Shown here in pieces: positions 32,563 to 40,210 of a stretch of 64,000 bases of DNA. Source of the DNA: Saccharothrix obliqua (GTDB taxonomy: Bacteria > Actinomycetota > Actinomycetes > Mycobacteriales > Pseudonocardiaceae); assembly GCF_019375475.1 (NCBI RefSeq), contig NZ_JAHXGQ010000004.1, forward strand, positions 1 to 64,000, written 5' to 3'. Each line of letters opens with the position of its first letter. Position 1 is the first letter of the stretch. The notes under the pieces are model-generated. The model was not told where the DNA came from, searched no databases, and saw only the letters and a program-made list of their open reading frames with translations. The translations under genes and the position numbers were made by a program.

Positions 32563-33927
32563 GTGTCGCAGACGTGGGCCACTTCGGGGTTGGACCTGCA
32601 CCTGGACCTCGATCCCGCCGCCGGCCGCCGCGCCGCGTTGGAGCACGCGCTGCGGGACGCGGTCCGCACCGGCCGCCTCGCGCCCGGCACGCGGCTGCCC
32701 GCCACCCGCCGGCTCGCCGCCGAACTCGGCCTGGCCCGCAACACCGTGTCCGCCGCCTACGACCAGCTCGTGGCGGAGGGCTACCTCACGGCCCGGCGCG
32801 GCGCGGGCACCCTGGTCGCGCCGCTGGCCCACCCCGCTCCCGCGCGCACCGCGCCGGAACCCGGACCGGCCGACGCGCCACGCCACGACCTGCGGCCCGG
32901 CAGCCCCGACCTGACCCTGTTCCCCACCGCCGACTGGCTGCGCTCGACCCGCCGCGCGCTGGGCGCGGCGCCCGCCGACGCGCACGGCTACGGCGACCCG
33001 CGCGGCCGGGTCGAGCTGCGCCGCGCGCTCGCCGGGTACCTGGGCCGCACCCGCGGCGTGCAGGCCGACCCGGAGCGCGTCGTGGTCACCACCGGCTACG
33101 TGCGGGGCCTGTCGCTGCTGGCGCGGGTCCTGGGCGGGCCGATCGCCATGGAGGACCCGGGCCTGGCGTTCCACCGCGAGGTGGTGCGCCACGCCGGCGC
33201 GCGGGTCGTGCCGCTGCCGGTGGACGAGGACGGCGCGCACGCGTTCCCCGACGACGTGACCGCCGCCGTCGTCACACCGGCCCACCAGTACCCGACGGGT
33301 GTCACCCTGCACCCGGCCCGTCGCCGCGCCCTGGTCGACTGGGCACGCGACACCGGGGCCGTGGTGGTCGAAGACGACTACGACGGCGAGTTCCGCTACG
33401 ACCGGCAACCCGTGGGCGCGCTCCAGGGCACCGCGCCCGACCACGTGGTGTACGCGGGCAGCGTGTCCAAGACCCTCGGGCCGGGGTCGCGGCTGGGCTG
33501 GCTGGTCCTCCCGCCACGCCTGGTCGACGACGTGGTCGACCTCCAGCGGCACACCGACCGCCAGGCCGGGGCGCACGGCCAGCTCACCCTGGCCGACCTG
33601 ATCACGTCCCACGCCTACGACCGGCACATCCGGTCCTGCCGCCTCCGCTACCGCCGCCGCCGCGACCTGCTGGTGGAGGCGTTGCGCGAGCACGCGCCGC
33701 TCGGCGTCTCGGCCGGTCTGCACGTCCTGGTGCGCCACCCGGACGAGGACGCCGCCCGCACGGCCGCCGCCGCCCGCGGGCTGGCGCTGGGCGGGTTCCG
33801 CGAGCACTGGCACCGGCCCGGCCCGACCACCCCGCAGGGTCTGGTCATCGGGTACGGCACGCCCGCCGAGCACGCCTACCGGCCGGCCCTGCGGGTGCTG
33901 ACCGAGGTGCTCGCCGGTACGCGTTGA
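32563..33927 (+). CDS. MocR/PdxR-family regulator (GntR HTH fused to aminotransferase domain)
   Basis: A 454-residue protein from GTG 32563. The GntR winged helix is in the first ~75 residues (LARNTVSAAYDQLVAEGYLT, RRGAGTLVA). A fold-type I aminotransferase domain follows, with GYGDPRGRVELRRALAGYLG, VVEDDYDGEFRYDRQPVGAL and YAGSVSKTLGPGSRLGWLV, whose Lys would bind PLP. Members sense PLP or GABA-PLP. It is divergent from the AhpD/PEP-mutase operon, its likely target. Whether it controls vitamin B6 genes elsewhere cannot be seen. Confidence 0.93.
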   Translation: MSQTWATSGLDLHLDLDPAAGRRAALEHALRDAVRTGRLAPGTRLPATRRLAAELGLARNTVSAAYDQLVAEGYLTARRGAGTLVAPLAHPAPARTAPEPGPADAPRHDLRPGSPDLTLFPTADWLRSTRRALGAAPADAHGYGDPRGRVELRRALAGYLGRTRGVQADPERVVVTTGYVRGLSLLARVLGGPIAMEDPGLAFHREVVRHAGARVVPLPVDEDGAHAFPDDVTAAVVTPAHQYPTGVTLHPARRRALVDWARDTGAVVVEDDYDGEFRYDRQPVGALQGTAPDHVVYAGSVSKTLGPGSRLGWLVLPPRLVDDVVDLQRHTDRQAGAHGQLTLADLITSHAYDRHIRSCRLRYRRRRDLLVEALREHAPLGVSAGLHVLVRHPDEDAARTAAAARGLALGGFREHWHRPGPTTPQGLVIGYGTPAEHAYRPALRVLTEVLAGTR

Positions 33928-34003
33928 CGTCAATCACCACCGGGCTCACCCCATTGGGTAACTTCACCCGCTGTCGATCACCGGAGAACCAGGGGGAGCC
34001 TCC

Positions 34004-34546
34004 ATGACCACCGCGTTGATCATCGGCGACGTCCAGCGGGGCATCACGGGCAACTACCCGTTCGCCCGGCAGGTCGTGCCGCCCCTCACCGAGCTGCTGC
34101 CGCGTGCCCGCGCGGCCGGTGTGCCCGTGGTGTTCGTGCGCTTCGCCCTCCGGCCCAACGGCGCGGACCTGCCGCCCGGGAACGCCCTGTTCAGGTCGTT
34201 CCACGAATCCGGTGACACCTTCCACGAGGGCTCGCCCGGCACCGAGGTCGACCTGCCGGTCGACGCCGGGGACGTGGTGGTGCTGAAGCGCCGGGCCGGC
34301 GCGTTCGCGGGCACGGACCTGGACCTCGTGCTGCGTGCCGCGGGCGTCGGCACGGTGGTGGTCGCCGGCGTCGCGACCAGCGCGATGGTGGCCGCGACCT
34401 GCTACGACGCGGCGGACCGCGGCTACCACGTGACCGTGCTGCGGGACGGTTGCGCCGACCCCGACCCGGCCGTCCACGACTTCTTCGCGGACACCGTGTT
34501 CCCCGGTCGGGGGTTCACCGTCACCACCTGCTCCGACTGGCTGTGA
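34004..34546 (+). CDS. Isochorismatase-like cysteine hydrolase
   Basis: A 180-residue protein with the catalytic triad D9 (IIGDVQRG), K95 (VVLKRRAGAF) and C133 (AATCYDAADRGY), and the cis-peptide segment GVATSAMV before the Cys. Family members hydrolyse isochorismate, nicotinamide or other amides; the substrate is not evident. A strong ribosome site (AGGGGGAG) precedes ATG 34004. It is apparently monocistronic. Confidence 0.9.
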   Translation: MTTALIIGDVQRGITGNYPFARQVVPPLTELLPRARAAGVPVVFVRFALRPNGADLPPGNALFRSFHESGDTFHEGSPGTEVDLPVDAGDVVVLKRRAGAFAGTDLDLVLRAAGVGTVVVAGVATSAMVAATCYDAADRGYHVTVLRDGCADPDPAVHDFFADTVFPGRGFTVTTCSDWL

Positions 34547-34684
34547 CCGCGGCCGGGCACCCCGGCGTCGCCGCCGACCCGCCACCGGTGTAGAAGTCAG
34601 AACCCGAGCACGACACGCACCCGGGCCATCACCGTCCGCTGATGGTGAGGCGACGCGTCGGGGACACATCGAGGGGGAGACGAG

Positions 34685-35659
34685 TTGTTCCGACCCGTGC
34701 CCGTGCCTGCCCTTCCGCACAGCACCGCACTGGCCGACCTGGCCATGACCGACGCCGACCACGCCTGGCTCGCCGGCACCACGGGTGTGTTCACCAGCCG
34801 CGCCTCCACACCGCTGGTGCTGCGCTGGACCGGCGTCGACTGGGCCGAGGAGGCGCTGCCCGAACCGGCCGCCGCCGCCAGCCTGGCCGGCATCTCCGCC
34901 GCCGCGCCGGACGACGTGTGGGCCGTCGGCAACAGCGGCGGCCGGCCCCTGGTGCTGCACTACGACGGCACGCGTTGGCACGACGTGGTCACCCCCGCGA
35001 TCCCGTGGGTGAAGGCGGTGCTCGCGCTCAGCCCCGACGACGTGCACATCGTCGGGGCGGGCAGCGACACGCTCCACTGGGACGGCCACGACTGGACGCT
35101 GACCACCGTCCTCACCTCGCCCCGGGAAACCCTGCACACGGTCACCGCCGCCGCGCCGGACGACGTGTGGGCGGGCGGCGGCGGCCTGACCGGCGCGGGA
35201 CCCGCCGCCTACGAGTACCCGGTGCTGGTGCACTGGGACGGCGCGGCCTGGACCGACCTGCACGGGCCGCGCCTGGACCACGGCCACGTCGCCCGCCTCG
35301 CCGCCGCGTCGCCGGACGACCTGTGGCTGGCCCACGCCCACGACACCGACGGCCTGCACCTGCACCACTACGACGGCCGCCGCTGGCACCCGGTCGCGGC
35401 GCCCGCCGACACCGAGCGGCTGAGCCTGCACGGCGTCGCGCCCGGCTGGACGTGGGGCGTGCGCGCGGGTCGCCGCAGCTTCGAGACCCGGCCCGCCTAC
35501 CACCGCTGGACCGGCGAGGACTGGGCACGCGTCGCCCTGCCCGACGACCTGACCACCGCCTCCGCCTCCCACCTCGGCCTGGCCACCGACGGCAGCACCA
35601 CGTGGGCCTACCTGAAGACCGCGGCGGGCGTGCACGTGCTGCGGCACACCGCCCCGTGA
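34685..35659 (+). CDS. Propeller-like repeat protein, function unknown
   Basis: A 324-residue protein starting at TTG 34685 behind GAGGGGGAG. It consists of about six or seven repeats of roughly 45 residues with the pattern (A/S)PDD(V/L)W..G...L.HWDG..W, for example AAPDDVWAVGNSGGRPLVLH, LSPDDVHIVGAG and AAPDDVWAGGGG. The repeat length and Trp/Asp spacing suggest a beta-propeller. No signal peptide, so cytoplasmic. Its stop overlaps the start of an MBL hydrolase, so the two are probably translated together; role unknown. Confidence 0.75.
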   Translation: MFRPVPVPALPHSTALADLAMTDADHAWLAGTTGVFTSRASTPLVLRWTGVDWAEEALPEPAAAASLAGISAAAPDDVWAVGNSGGRPLVLHYDGTRWHDVVTPAIPWVKAVLALSPDDVHIVGAGSDTLHWDGHDWTLTTVLTSPRETLHTVTAAAPDDVWAGGGGLTGAGPAAYEYPVLVHWDGAAWTDLHGPRLDHGHVARLAAASPDDLWLAHAHDTDGLHLHHYDGRRWHPVAAPADTERLSLHGVAPGWTWGVRAGRRSFETRPAYHRWTGEDWARVALPDDLTTASASHLGLATDGSTTWAYLKTAAGVHVLRHTAP

Positions 35660-36381
35660 CCTTCACGCTGACCGTGCTCGGCACGGCCACCCCCTACCCG
35701 CGCCCGGACCAGCCGTGCTCCGGCTACCTGCTGCGCACGCCCACCACCGCCGTGTGGGTCGACGCCGGCCCCGGCACGCCGGCCAACCTGCAACGCCACA
35801 CCGCCCCGGACCGGCTGGACGCGATCTGGGTGTCGCACACCCACGCCGACCACACCGCGGACCTGCTGACCGCGTACTACGCCCTGCTGTTCGCCGACCT
35901 CCACCCGCCGCAGCCGGTGCCCCTGCTCGGCCCGCCCGGTCTCGCGGCCCGGCTGGAGGCGTTCCTGGCGAGCGCCGGGCCCAACCCGGCGAGCGCCGCG
36001 TTCGACGTGCGGGAGCTGCACGACGGGCACCGCGCGGAGGTCGGCGACATGACCCTGACCAGCTTCGCCGTGGAGCACGGGCTGCCCGCGTTCGGCCTGC
36101 GCGCCGAGCACGGCGGCGCGGTGTTCGCCTACTCCGGCGACACCGGACCGTGCGCCGCCCTGCGCTCGCTGGCGACCGGCGCCGACCTGTTCCTGTGCGA
36201 GGCGGACGGCACGACGCCGAGCCCGCACCACTGCACCCCGGAGGACGCGGCGACCGCCGCCCGCGACGCCGACCGGCTCCTGCTCACCCACGTCGGCCAC
36301 ACGCTCACCGAGCGGCAGGCGGAGGCGCGTGCGGGCGCGCCCGTCGCCCGCACGCACGAGGTCCACCACGTCACACCATGA
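35656..36381 (+). CDS. MBL-fold metallo-hydrolase (RNase Z/phosphodiesterase-like)
   Basis: A 241-residue protein from GTG 35656, overlapping the preceding stop (GTGA). The RNase Z-type pattern is visible: LTVLGTATPYPRPDQPCSGY, VDAGPGT, SHTHADHTADL (H-x-H-x-D-H), FAVEHGLPAFGLRAEHGGAV, YSGDTGPC and LLTHVGHT at the end. It lacks the long flexible arm of true tRNA 3'-processing RNase Z, so a general phosphodiesterase role is likelier. Its 3' end overlaps the convergent ricin-fold gene by 11 bases. Confidence 0.88.
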   Translation: MTFTLTVLGTATPYPRPDQPCSGYLLRTPTTAVWVDAGPGTPANLQRHTAPDRLDAIWVSHTHADHTADLLTAYYALLFADLHPPQPVPLLGPPGLAARLEAFLASAGPNPASAAFDVRELHDGHRAEVGDMTLTSFAVEHGLPAFGLRAEHGGAVFAYSGDTGPCAALRSLATGADLFLCEADGTTPSPHHCTPEDAATAARDADRLLLTHVGHTLTERQAEARAGAPVARTHEVHHVTP

Positions 36382-36931
36382 AGTTCCACTGGTGGTCGTC
36401 CGCGGGGTCGCACGGCCACAGGGTGAGGCGGGCGTCCGGGCCGCCGGTGCCCGCCGCGCCGGTCACGTCGAGGCAGAACCCGGTGACGCGGTGCCGGATG
36501 GCCCACCCGCCGGGCACCTCCTCCAGGTAGAACACCTGGTTGTCCACCGCGCCCGGCCGGCAGTGGTACTCGCCGACCAACGCGCCCGCTTCGACCGCGC
36601 CGTAATCGTGGACGTCCATGCACAGCCCGTCGGCGGTGTTGCGCATGACGAAGTCCACGCCGTCCGCGCTGACCAATTCCCACATCTGGTTGTCGAGCGC
36701 GCCGAACCGGCAGTACCACTGGGTCACCGGCGCCTCCGGCGCACCCGGGCCGAAACCCGGTATGTCCGCGCACAGGCCGGACTTCGCGTTGTGGATCAAA
36801 TAGCCGGCGACCGCGTTCGCCGCCGGGTGCAACGGCGACGCCACCGGCCGCGGCGCGGCGTGCGCGGCCGGTGCGGTCAGCAGCGACAACGCGGCGACTA
36901 CCACCAGGAACGCCCTGAACCGAGTTCGCAC
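36371..36931 (-). CDS. Secreted ricin-type beta-trefoil (RICIN) domain protein
   Basis: A 186-residue protein from GTG 36931, with AGGAGG upstream and a signal peptide (RTRFRAFLVVVAALSLLTAP, AAHAA). The mature part is a beta-trefoil: GYLIHNAKSGLCADIPGFG, CRFGALDNQMWELV, RNTADGLCMDVHDYGA, CRPGAVDNQVFYLE and HRVTGFCLDVTGA, with WPCDPADDHQWNF closing the third lobe. All three QxW-type positions are recognisable. No catalytic domain is attached, so it is probably a free extracellular lectin-like protein. Confidence 0.88.
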   Translation of the reverse strand: MRTRFRAFLVVVAALSLLTAPAAHAAPRPVASPLHPAANAVAGYLIHNAKSGLCADIPGFGPGAPEAPVTQWYCRFGALDNQMWELVSADGVDFVMRNTADGLCMDVHDYGAVEAGALVGEYHCRPGAVDNQVFYLEEVPGGWAIRHRVTGFCLDVTGAAGTGGPDARLTLWPCDPADDHQWNFMV

Positions 36932-37085
36932 GAGCGGCCTCCTGTCTTTCCCGGGCCGAATGCGGAATCGACCTCGTGCGCGCTGTCTACCGGCTGCTCC
37001 GACGTCCGATCCCGCACTCCGCGTGGTTTTCACGCGAACAGCCGCACAATTCGCGGCGACCGCGTCCGGCCGGGACACTGGGCCG

Positions 37086-37451
37086 GTGCGAAAGCTGACC
37101 GCGACCGTGCTGGACGCGCCCGACCCGCAGGCGCTGGCCCGGTTCTACCGGGACCTGCTGGACTGGGAGCTGGACACCGACGAGCCGGACTGGGCCTCGG
37201 TGCGCCCCGCGCCCGGCGAGGTCGGCCTGTCGTTCCAGGCCGAGCCGGGTTTCGAGCCGCCCACGTGGCCCCGCGCGCCGGGTCGGCAGCAGATGATGGC
37301 GCACCTGGACATCGAGGTGGACGACCTGGTGGCGGAGAGCCGCCGCGCGGAGGAGCTGGGCGCCACCGCGGCCGAGTTCCAGCCGCAGCGGCACGTGCGG
37401 GTGTTCCTGGACCCGGTGGGCCACCCGTTCTGCCTGTGGGTGCGCGGGTGA
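37086..37451 (+). CDS. VOC-family (glyoxalase-like) protein
   Basis: A 121-residue protein from GTG 37086. It shows LTATVLDAPDPQALARFYRD, LLDWEL, QMMAHLDIEVDDLVAESRRA and VFLDPVGHPFCLWV, the paired beta-alpha-beta-beta-beta units of the vicinal oxygen chelate fold. The function is probably small-molecule binding or lyase chemistry. It converges on an ArsR gene with one base between the stops. Confidence 0.88.
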   Translation: MRKLTATVLDAPDPQALARFYRDLLDWELDTDEPDWASVRPAPGEVGLSFQAEPGFEPPTWPRAPGRQQMMAHLDIEVDDLVAESRRAEELGATAAEFQPQRHVRVFLDPVGHPFCLWVRG

Positions 37452-37452
37452 G

Positions 37453-37761
37453 TCAGGCCGCGCCGATGGCGCGGGTGATCGAGCCCAGCACGCCGGGGAA
37501 GCGGCGCTCCATGTCGTCGGTGCGCAGCTGGTGGGTTCGGTAGCTGCCCTGCGGGATCACCCGCAGCACGCCCGCCTCGCGCAGCACCTTGAGGTGGTGG
37601 GAGAGCGTCGACATGCTCACCGGCACGTCGAACTGGCCGCACACGATCCCGCCGGAGCGCGCGAGTTCGGCGACGATGCGCAGGCGGACCGGGTCGGCGA
37701 GCGCGCTCAACACCGCGGCCAGGCGCAGGTCCTCCACGTCCGGGTGGTGTAGGGCGCGCAT
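37453..37761 (-). CDS. ArsR-family HTH regulator
   Basis: A 102-residue winged-helix protein: LRLAAVLSALADPVRLRIVA, the recognition region VSMSTLSHHLKVLREAGVLR and a short QGSYRTHQLR wing. The only cysteine, in GGIVCGQFD, does not form a known metal site, so it may sense something other than metals. A small dyad lies just before its start, and a long palindrome further up separates it from the integrase gene. Confidence 0.9.
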   Translation of the reverse strand: MRALHHPDVEDLRLAAVLSALADPVRLRIVAELARSGGIVCGQFDVPVSMSTLSHHLKVLREAGVLRVIPQGSYRTHQLRTDDMERRFPGVLGSITRAIGAA

Positions 37762-37766
37762 GGCGA

Positions 37767-37779
37767 GATCGTAGCGATC
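37767..37779. promoter_or_regulatory. Small dyad before the ArsR gene
   Basis: GATCG-tag-CGATC, perfect 5-base arms, 5 bases upstream of the ArsR start codon; a possible autoregulatory site. Confidence 0.4.
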
Positions 37780-37790
37780 CCCGTCAAGGA

Positions 37791-37812
37791 CGGGCGGTCG
37801 CGCGACCGCCCG
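37791..37812. promoter_or_regulatory. 22-base perfect palindrome between ArsR and integrase genes
   Basis: CGGGCGGTCGC joined directly to GCGACCGCCCG, with no spacer, 8 bases upstream of the integrase start. It may be an operator, a recombinase-related site or a cruciform. Confidence 0.6.
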
Positions 37813-37820
37813 GTGGTACG

Positions 37821-38984
37821 GTGATCATCGTGACCCTCCCGGAGCCGGTGCGGGCCGGGCTGGACCGCGTCACGAACCCGGTGCTGGTCGACTTCGCCGC
37901 GCTGGAGCAGGTCCGCCGCCGTTTCGACGACGAGCAGGCGGGCGCGCTCGCCGGCTACCTGCGTGCCGCCCAGTCCCCCAACACGCTGCGCGCCTACCGC
38001 TCGGACTGGGTGGCGTGGGCGGCGTGGTGCGAGCAGGAGGGCAGGCAGGCGTTGCCGGCCGACCCGGTGGACGTCGCGGTGTACCTGGCGGTGGCGGCGC
38101 GGAGCACGAGACCGGACGGCTCCCCCGCGTTCGGCGCGTCCACGCTGGAGCGCAAGGCCGCGGCGATCGCGGCGGTGCACGCGGCCGGCGGCCTGCCGTC
38201 GCCGACCCGGTCGGACGTGGTGCGGTTGACGTTGCGCGGCATCCGGCGCACCCGCCGCGAGCAGCCGCGGCGCAAGCGGCCGGTGCTGCTGGACACGCTG
38301 GCCGCGCTGCTCGCGGAACGACCCGCGCCGGGCTGGCCGACCGGGGTGGCGCGCCGCCGGGACGCGTTGCTGCTGCTGGTGGGTTTCGCGGGCGCGTTGC
38401 GGCGCAGCGAGCTGGCCGCGCTGCGGCTGGAGGACGTGGTGGTGGACGTGGACCCGCGTTCGCAGGAGCCGCTGCTGCTGGTGGAGCTGGGCGTGACGAA
38501 GACCGACCAGACGGGCGGGCACCGGCAGCGGGTGGTGCTGCCGCGCGGCGCTCGGCGGCCGACGTGCCCGGTGTGCGCGTTCGCGGACTGGGTGGACGTG
38601 CTGACCGCCGCCGATCCCCGTGCCCTGCTGGCGGACGAGCCGGCGGAGGCGGCCACGCACCGCTGCCACTCGTACCGGCCGGGCAGCCACGCGGGTCCGC
38701 TGTTCCCGGCGGTGAGCAGGCACGGCCGGCTGGGCGGGCGGCCGATGTCGGACCGGGCGGTGGCGGACCTGGTGAAGCGGTACGCGTTGCGGGCGGGCCT
38801 GGACCCGGCGTTGTTCGGCGGTCACTCGCTGCGGGCGGGTTTCGCGACGCAGGCGGCGCTGGGCGGTGCGAGCGACCGGGAGATCATGCGGCAGGGCCGG
38901 TGGACCAACCCGCGCACCGTGCACCGCTACATCCGGACGGCGAACCCGTTGGAGGACAACGCTGTCACGCGCCTCGGACTGTGA
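37821..38984 (+). CDS. Tyrosine-type site-specific recombinase/integrase
   Basis: A 387-residue recombinase from GTG 37821. The SAM-like core-binding domain is SPNTLRAYRSDWVAWAAWCE. The catalytic residues are in order: Arg in FAGALRRSELAALRLEDV, Lys in GVTKTD, His-x-x-Arg in GGHSLRAGFATQAALGGASD, His/Trp position in GRWTNPRTV and the nucleophile Tyr in VHRYIRTANP. An unusual cysteine-containing insert (RPTCPVCAFADWVDV, then THRCHS) could bind zinc. No excisionase, replication or transfer genes flank it, so it is a stand-alone recombinase. A T-tailed terminator follows. Confidence 0.92.
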   Translation: MIIVTLPEPVRAGLDRVTNPVLVDFAALEQVRRRFDDEQAGALAGYLRAAQSPNTLRAYRSDWVAWAAWCEQEGRQALPADPVDVAVYLAVAARSTRPDGSPAFGASTLERKAAAIAAVHAAGGLPSPTRSDVVRLTLRGIRRTRREQPRRKRPVLLDTLAALLAERPAPGWPTGVARRRDALLLLVGFAGALRRSELAALRLEDVVVDVDPRSQEPLLLVELGVTKTDQTGGHRQRVVLPRGARRPTCPVCAFADWVDVLTAADPRALLADEPAEAATHRCHSYRPGSHAGPLFPAVSRHGRLGGRPMSDRAVADLVKRYALRAGLDPALFGGHSLRAGFATQAALGGASDREIMRQGRWTNPRTVHRYIRTANPLEDNAVTRLGL

Positions 38985-39062
38985 CGCACAGCGCACGGCC
39001 GGCTGTTAACTGTAAACAAGCACCCGGCGTCCGGCCGCGACCGAACGGCCCAGCGGAATGGG

Positions 39063-39090
39063 CCGGGCGAAGTCTTGCCCGGTTTTGTTT
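39063..39090 (+). terminator. Intrinsic terminator of the integrase gene
   Basis: CCGGGC-gaagtctt-GCCCGG is followed directly by TTTTGTTT, one of the few T-tailed terminators in this window. Confidence 0.75.
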
Positions 39091-39521
39091 CCACAGTGTT
39101 TCCACATAGTTTGAGCTGCGGTTTTGCTCGATTTGCGAGCGATGTGCAGGTGGCTGACCTGCGCGGGCGGAACAAACCTGAAATCGCTTCACGTCCAATG
39201 AGGGCGGTATCCGGGGCATTCGCGCACCTACGATCAGTGCACTTGGTCGTCCGCCCCGGCCGATGGCGATCCGCCGCCCGACCGGTGGCCCCCGGACTAC
39301 CCTGCACTGTCCGGGGGCCACACGTCAGACTCGACGCGACCAGGACGGGGTCAGGGGAAGAACCGGCCAGGATTGAACGCCGAGCCTCGGCCGCCCTGAT
39401 CGCGCCCGGGCCGATATCGCCATCGCCGCCGAGTGGGACGGTGGCCCTCGGCCCGCGGGATGCGGCTCGTCGTCCCGGTCCGCTCGCCGCCTGTGCCGAC
39501 GTGACGGAGTTCCTCTCGCGC

Positions 39522-39552
39522 CAGCTGAACACCAAGTGACCTTGGTGAGCTG
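39522..39552. repeat. Nested palindrome flanked by 8-base direct repeats
   Basis: CACCAAG-tgac-CTTGGTG is a perfect stem, extended by CAGCT and AGCTG outside a GAA bulge. AGCTGAAC occurs in the same orientation on both sides (39523-39530 and 39548-39555). It may be a terminator for the VOC gene, which ends at 39601, or a recombination footprint. Confidence 0.5.
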
Positions 39553-39600
39553 AACGAAGCCCGAGATCCAGCGACACGGCGGGGTCTCGGGGTCCGTCGA

Positions 39601-40149
39601 TCAGCTTCCCGATGCCGGCGGTGTGGCGCCCCGCGGATCGGTCAACGTGCGCATCGCCTCGACCAGGGTTGTATACACCGGGTTGGATTCCGCGTTTTCC
39701 CAGTCCCCGTCGCCCTCAACCCGGTCCTCAGCGGGATGGCCGGGCTCGGCCGGCGCGAACAGCCACCACAAGTTCTGCCACGGGTCTCGGAACCGCGCGA
39801 TGTCGTAGCCGCCGTAGAAGGGGGACACGTCCGTGATGACGGTCGCTCCCCGCTCGCTTGCCCGGGTGAGCACGGCAACAGGGTCAGAAACGTACACCTG
39901 TGTGAACGCAGGGGTGAACGGCCAGTCCGCCTTCCTGTCCGCGACCATCAGGAGGGAGTTCCCGATCTTGACCTCCGAGTGGATCAGGGAACCGTCCCCT
40001 GCGGCATGGTCGGGGGTTCGCGCCTTCGGGTCGTCGACGGCGTCGAAGACGTGTTGGAGGAACTCGATGAGGCCGGCCGCGTGGTCCGTGATCACGAATC
40101 CGGACGCGGTGTACCTGGACAACACATCGGCGGTGCTCGCCCTGGACAT
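39601..40149 (-). CDS. VOC-family protein (PhnB/glyoxalase-like), probably with altered N-terminus
   Basis: A 182-residue protein from ATG 40149. The VOC core is plain: VITDHAAGLIEFLQHVFDAV, GSLIHSEVKIGNSLLMVADR, FTQVYVSDPVAVLTRASERG and SPFYGGYDIARFRDPWQNLW. The first ~15 residues (MSRASTADVLSRYTAS) are not typical. The DNA from about 40130 upward, read on the other strand, is a recombinase fragment. The natural start was therefore probably lost and a new in-frame start used, or the gene is no longer expressed. Confidence 0.72.
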   Translation of the reverse strand: MSRASTADVLSRYTASGFVITDHAAGLIEFLQHVFDAVDDPKARTPDHAAGDGSLIHSEVKIGNSLLMVADRKADWPFTPAFTQVYVSDPVAVLTRASERGATVITDVSPFYGGYDIARFRDPWQNLWWLFAPAEPGHPAEDRVEGDGDWENAESNPVYTTLVEAMRTLTDPRGATPPASGS

Positions 40150-40204
40150 CGAGGATCTGGACCTGCCCAACAAGCAGGCCAGGATCACGACCGGCCGCGG
40201 AGGC
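40133..40204 (+). pseudogene. Fragment of a tyrosine recombinase
   Basis: The plus frame reads VLALDIEDLDLPNKQARITT then GRGG. This is the conserved box just after the catalytic Arg of XerC/phage-type integrases (ALxxxDxDLxxxxARIxGKGG). Nothing before or after in frame continues the enzyme: the Arg box, HxxR and Tyr are absent. It is thus a ~24-codon remnant wedged between the VOC gene and the histidine phosphatase gene. It is unrelated in sequence to the same region of the complete recombinase at 37821. Confidence 0.6.
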
Positions 40205-40210
40205 AGCGGT

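Larger units (their letters stand above)
38985..39600. other. 616-base non-coding region after the integrase
   Basis: No credible gene; open frames on both strands lack motifs. The first 200 bases are less GC-rich than the surroundings and contain GTTAACTGTAAAC, a T-tailed hairpin and a repeated GTTTCCACA (39087-39106). The right end has a nested palindrome flanked by direct repeats. With the recombinase on one side and a recombinase fragment on the other, I read it as mobile-element debris. Confidence 0.55.

Noticed and set aside
34685..35659. Secreted lectin or sialidase-like propeller
   Set aside because: There is no signal peptide at the TTG start or any in-frame alternative, and no Asp-box residues.
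38927..39577. Possible 216-codon gene on the minus strand between integrase and VOC gene
   Set aside because: It overlaps the integrase end, has no homology I can see, and spans a T-tailed terminator and repeats.
37821..40204. Prophage or integrative conjugative element
   Set aside because: Only a recombinase and a recombinase fragment were found; no structural, replication, excision or transfer genes, tRNA or att repeats are visible.
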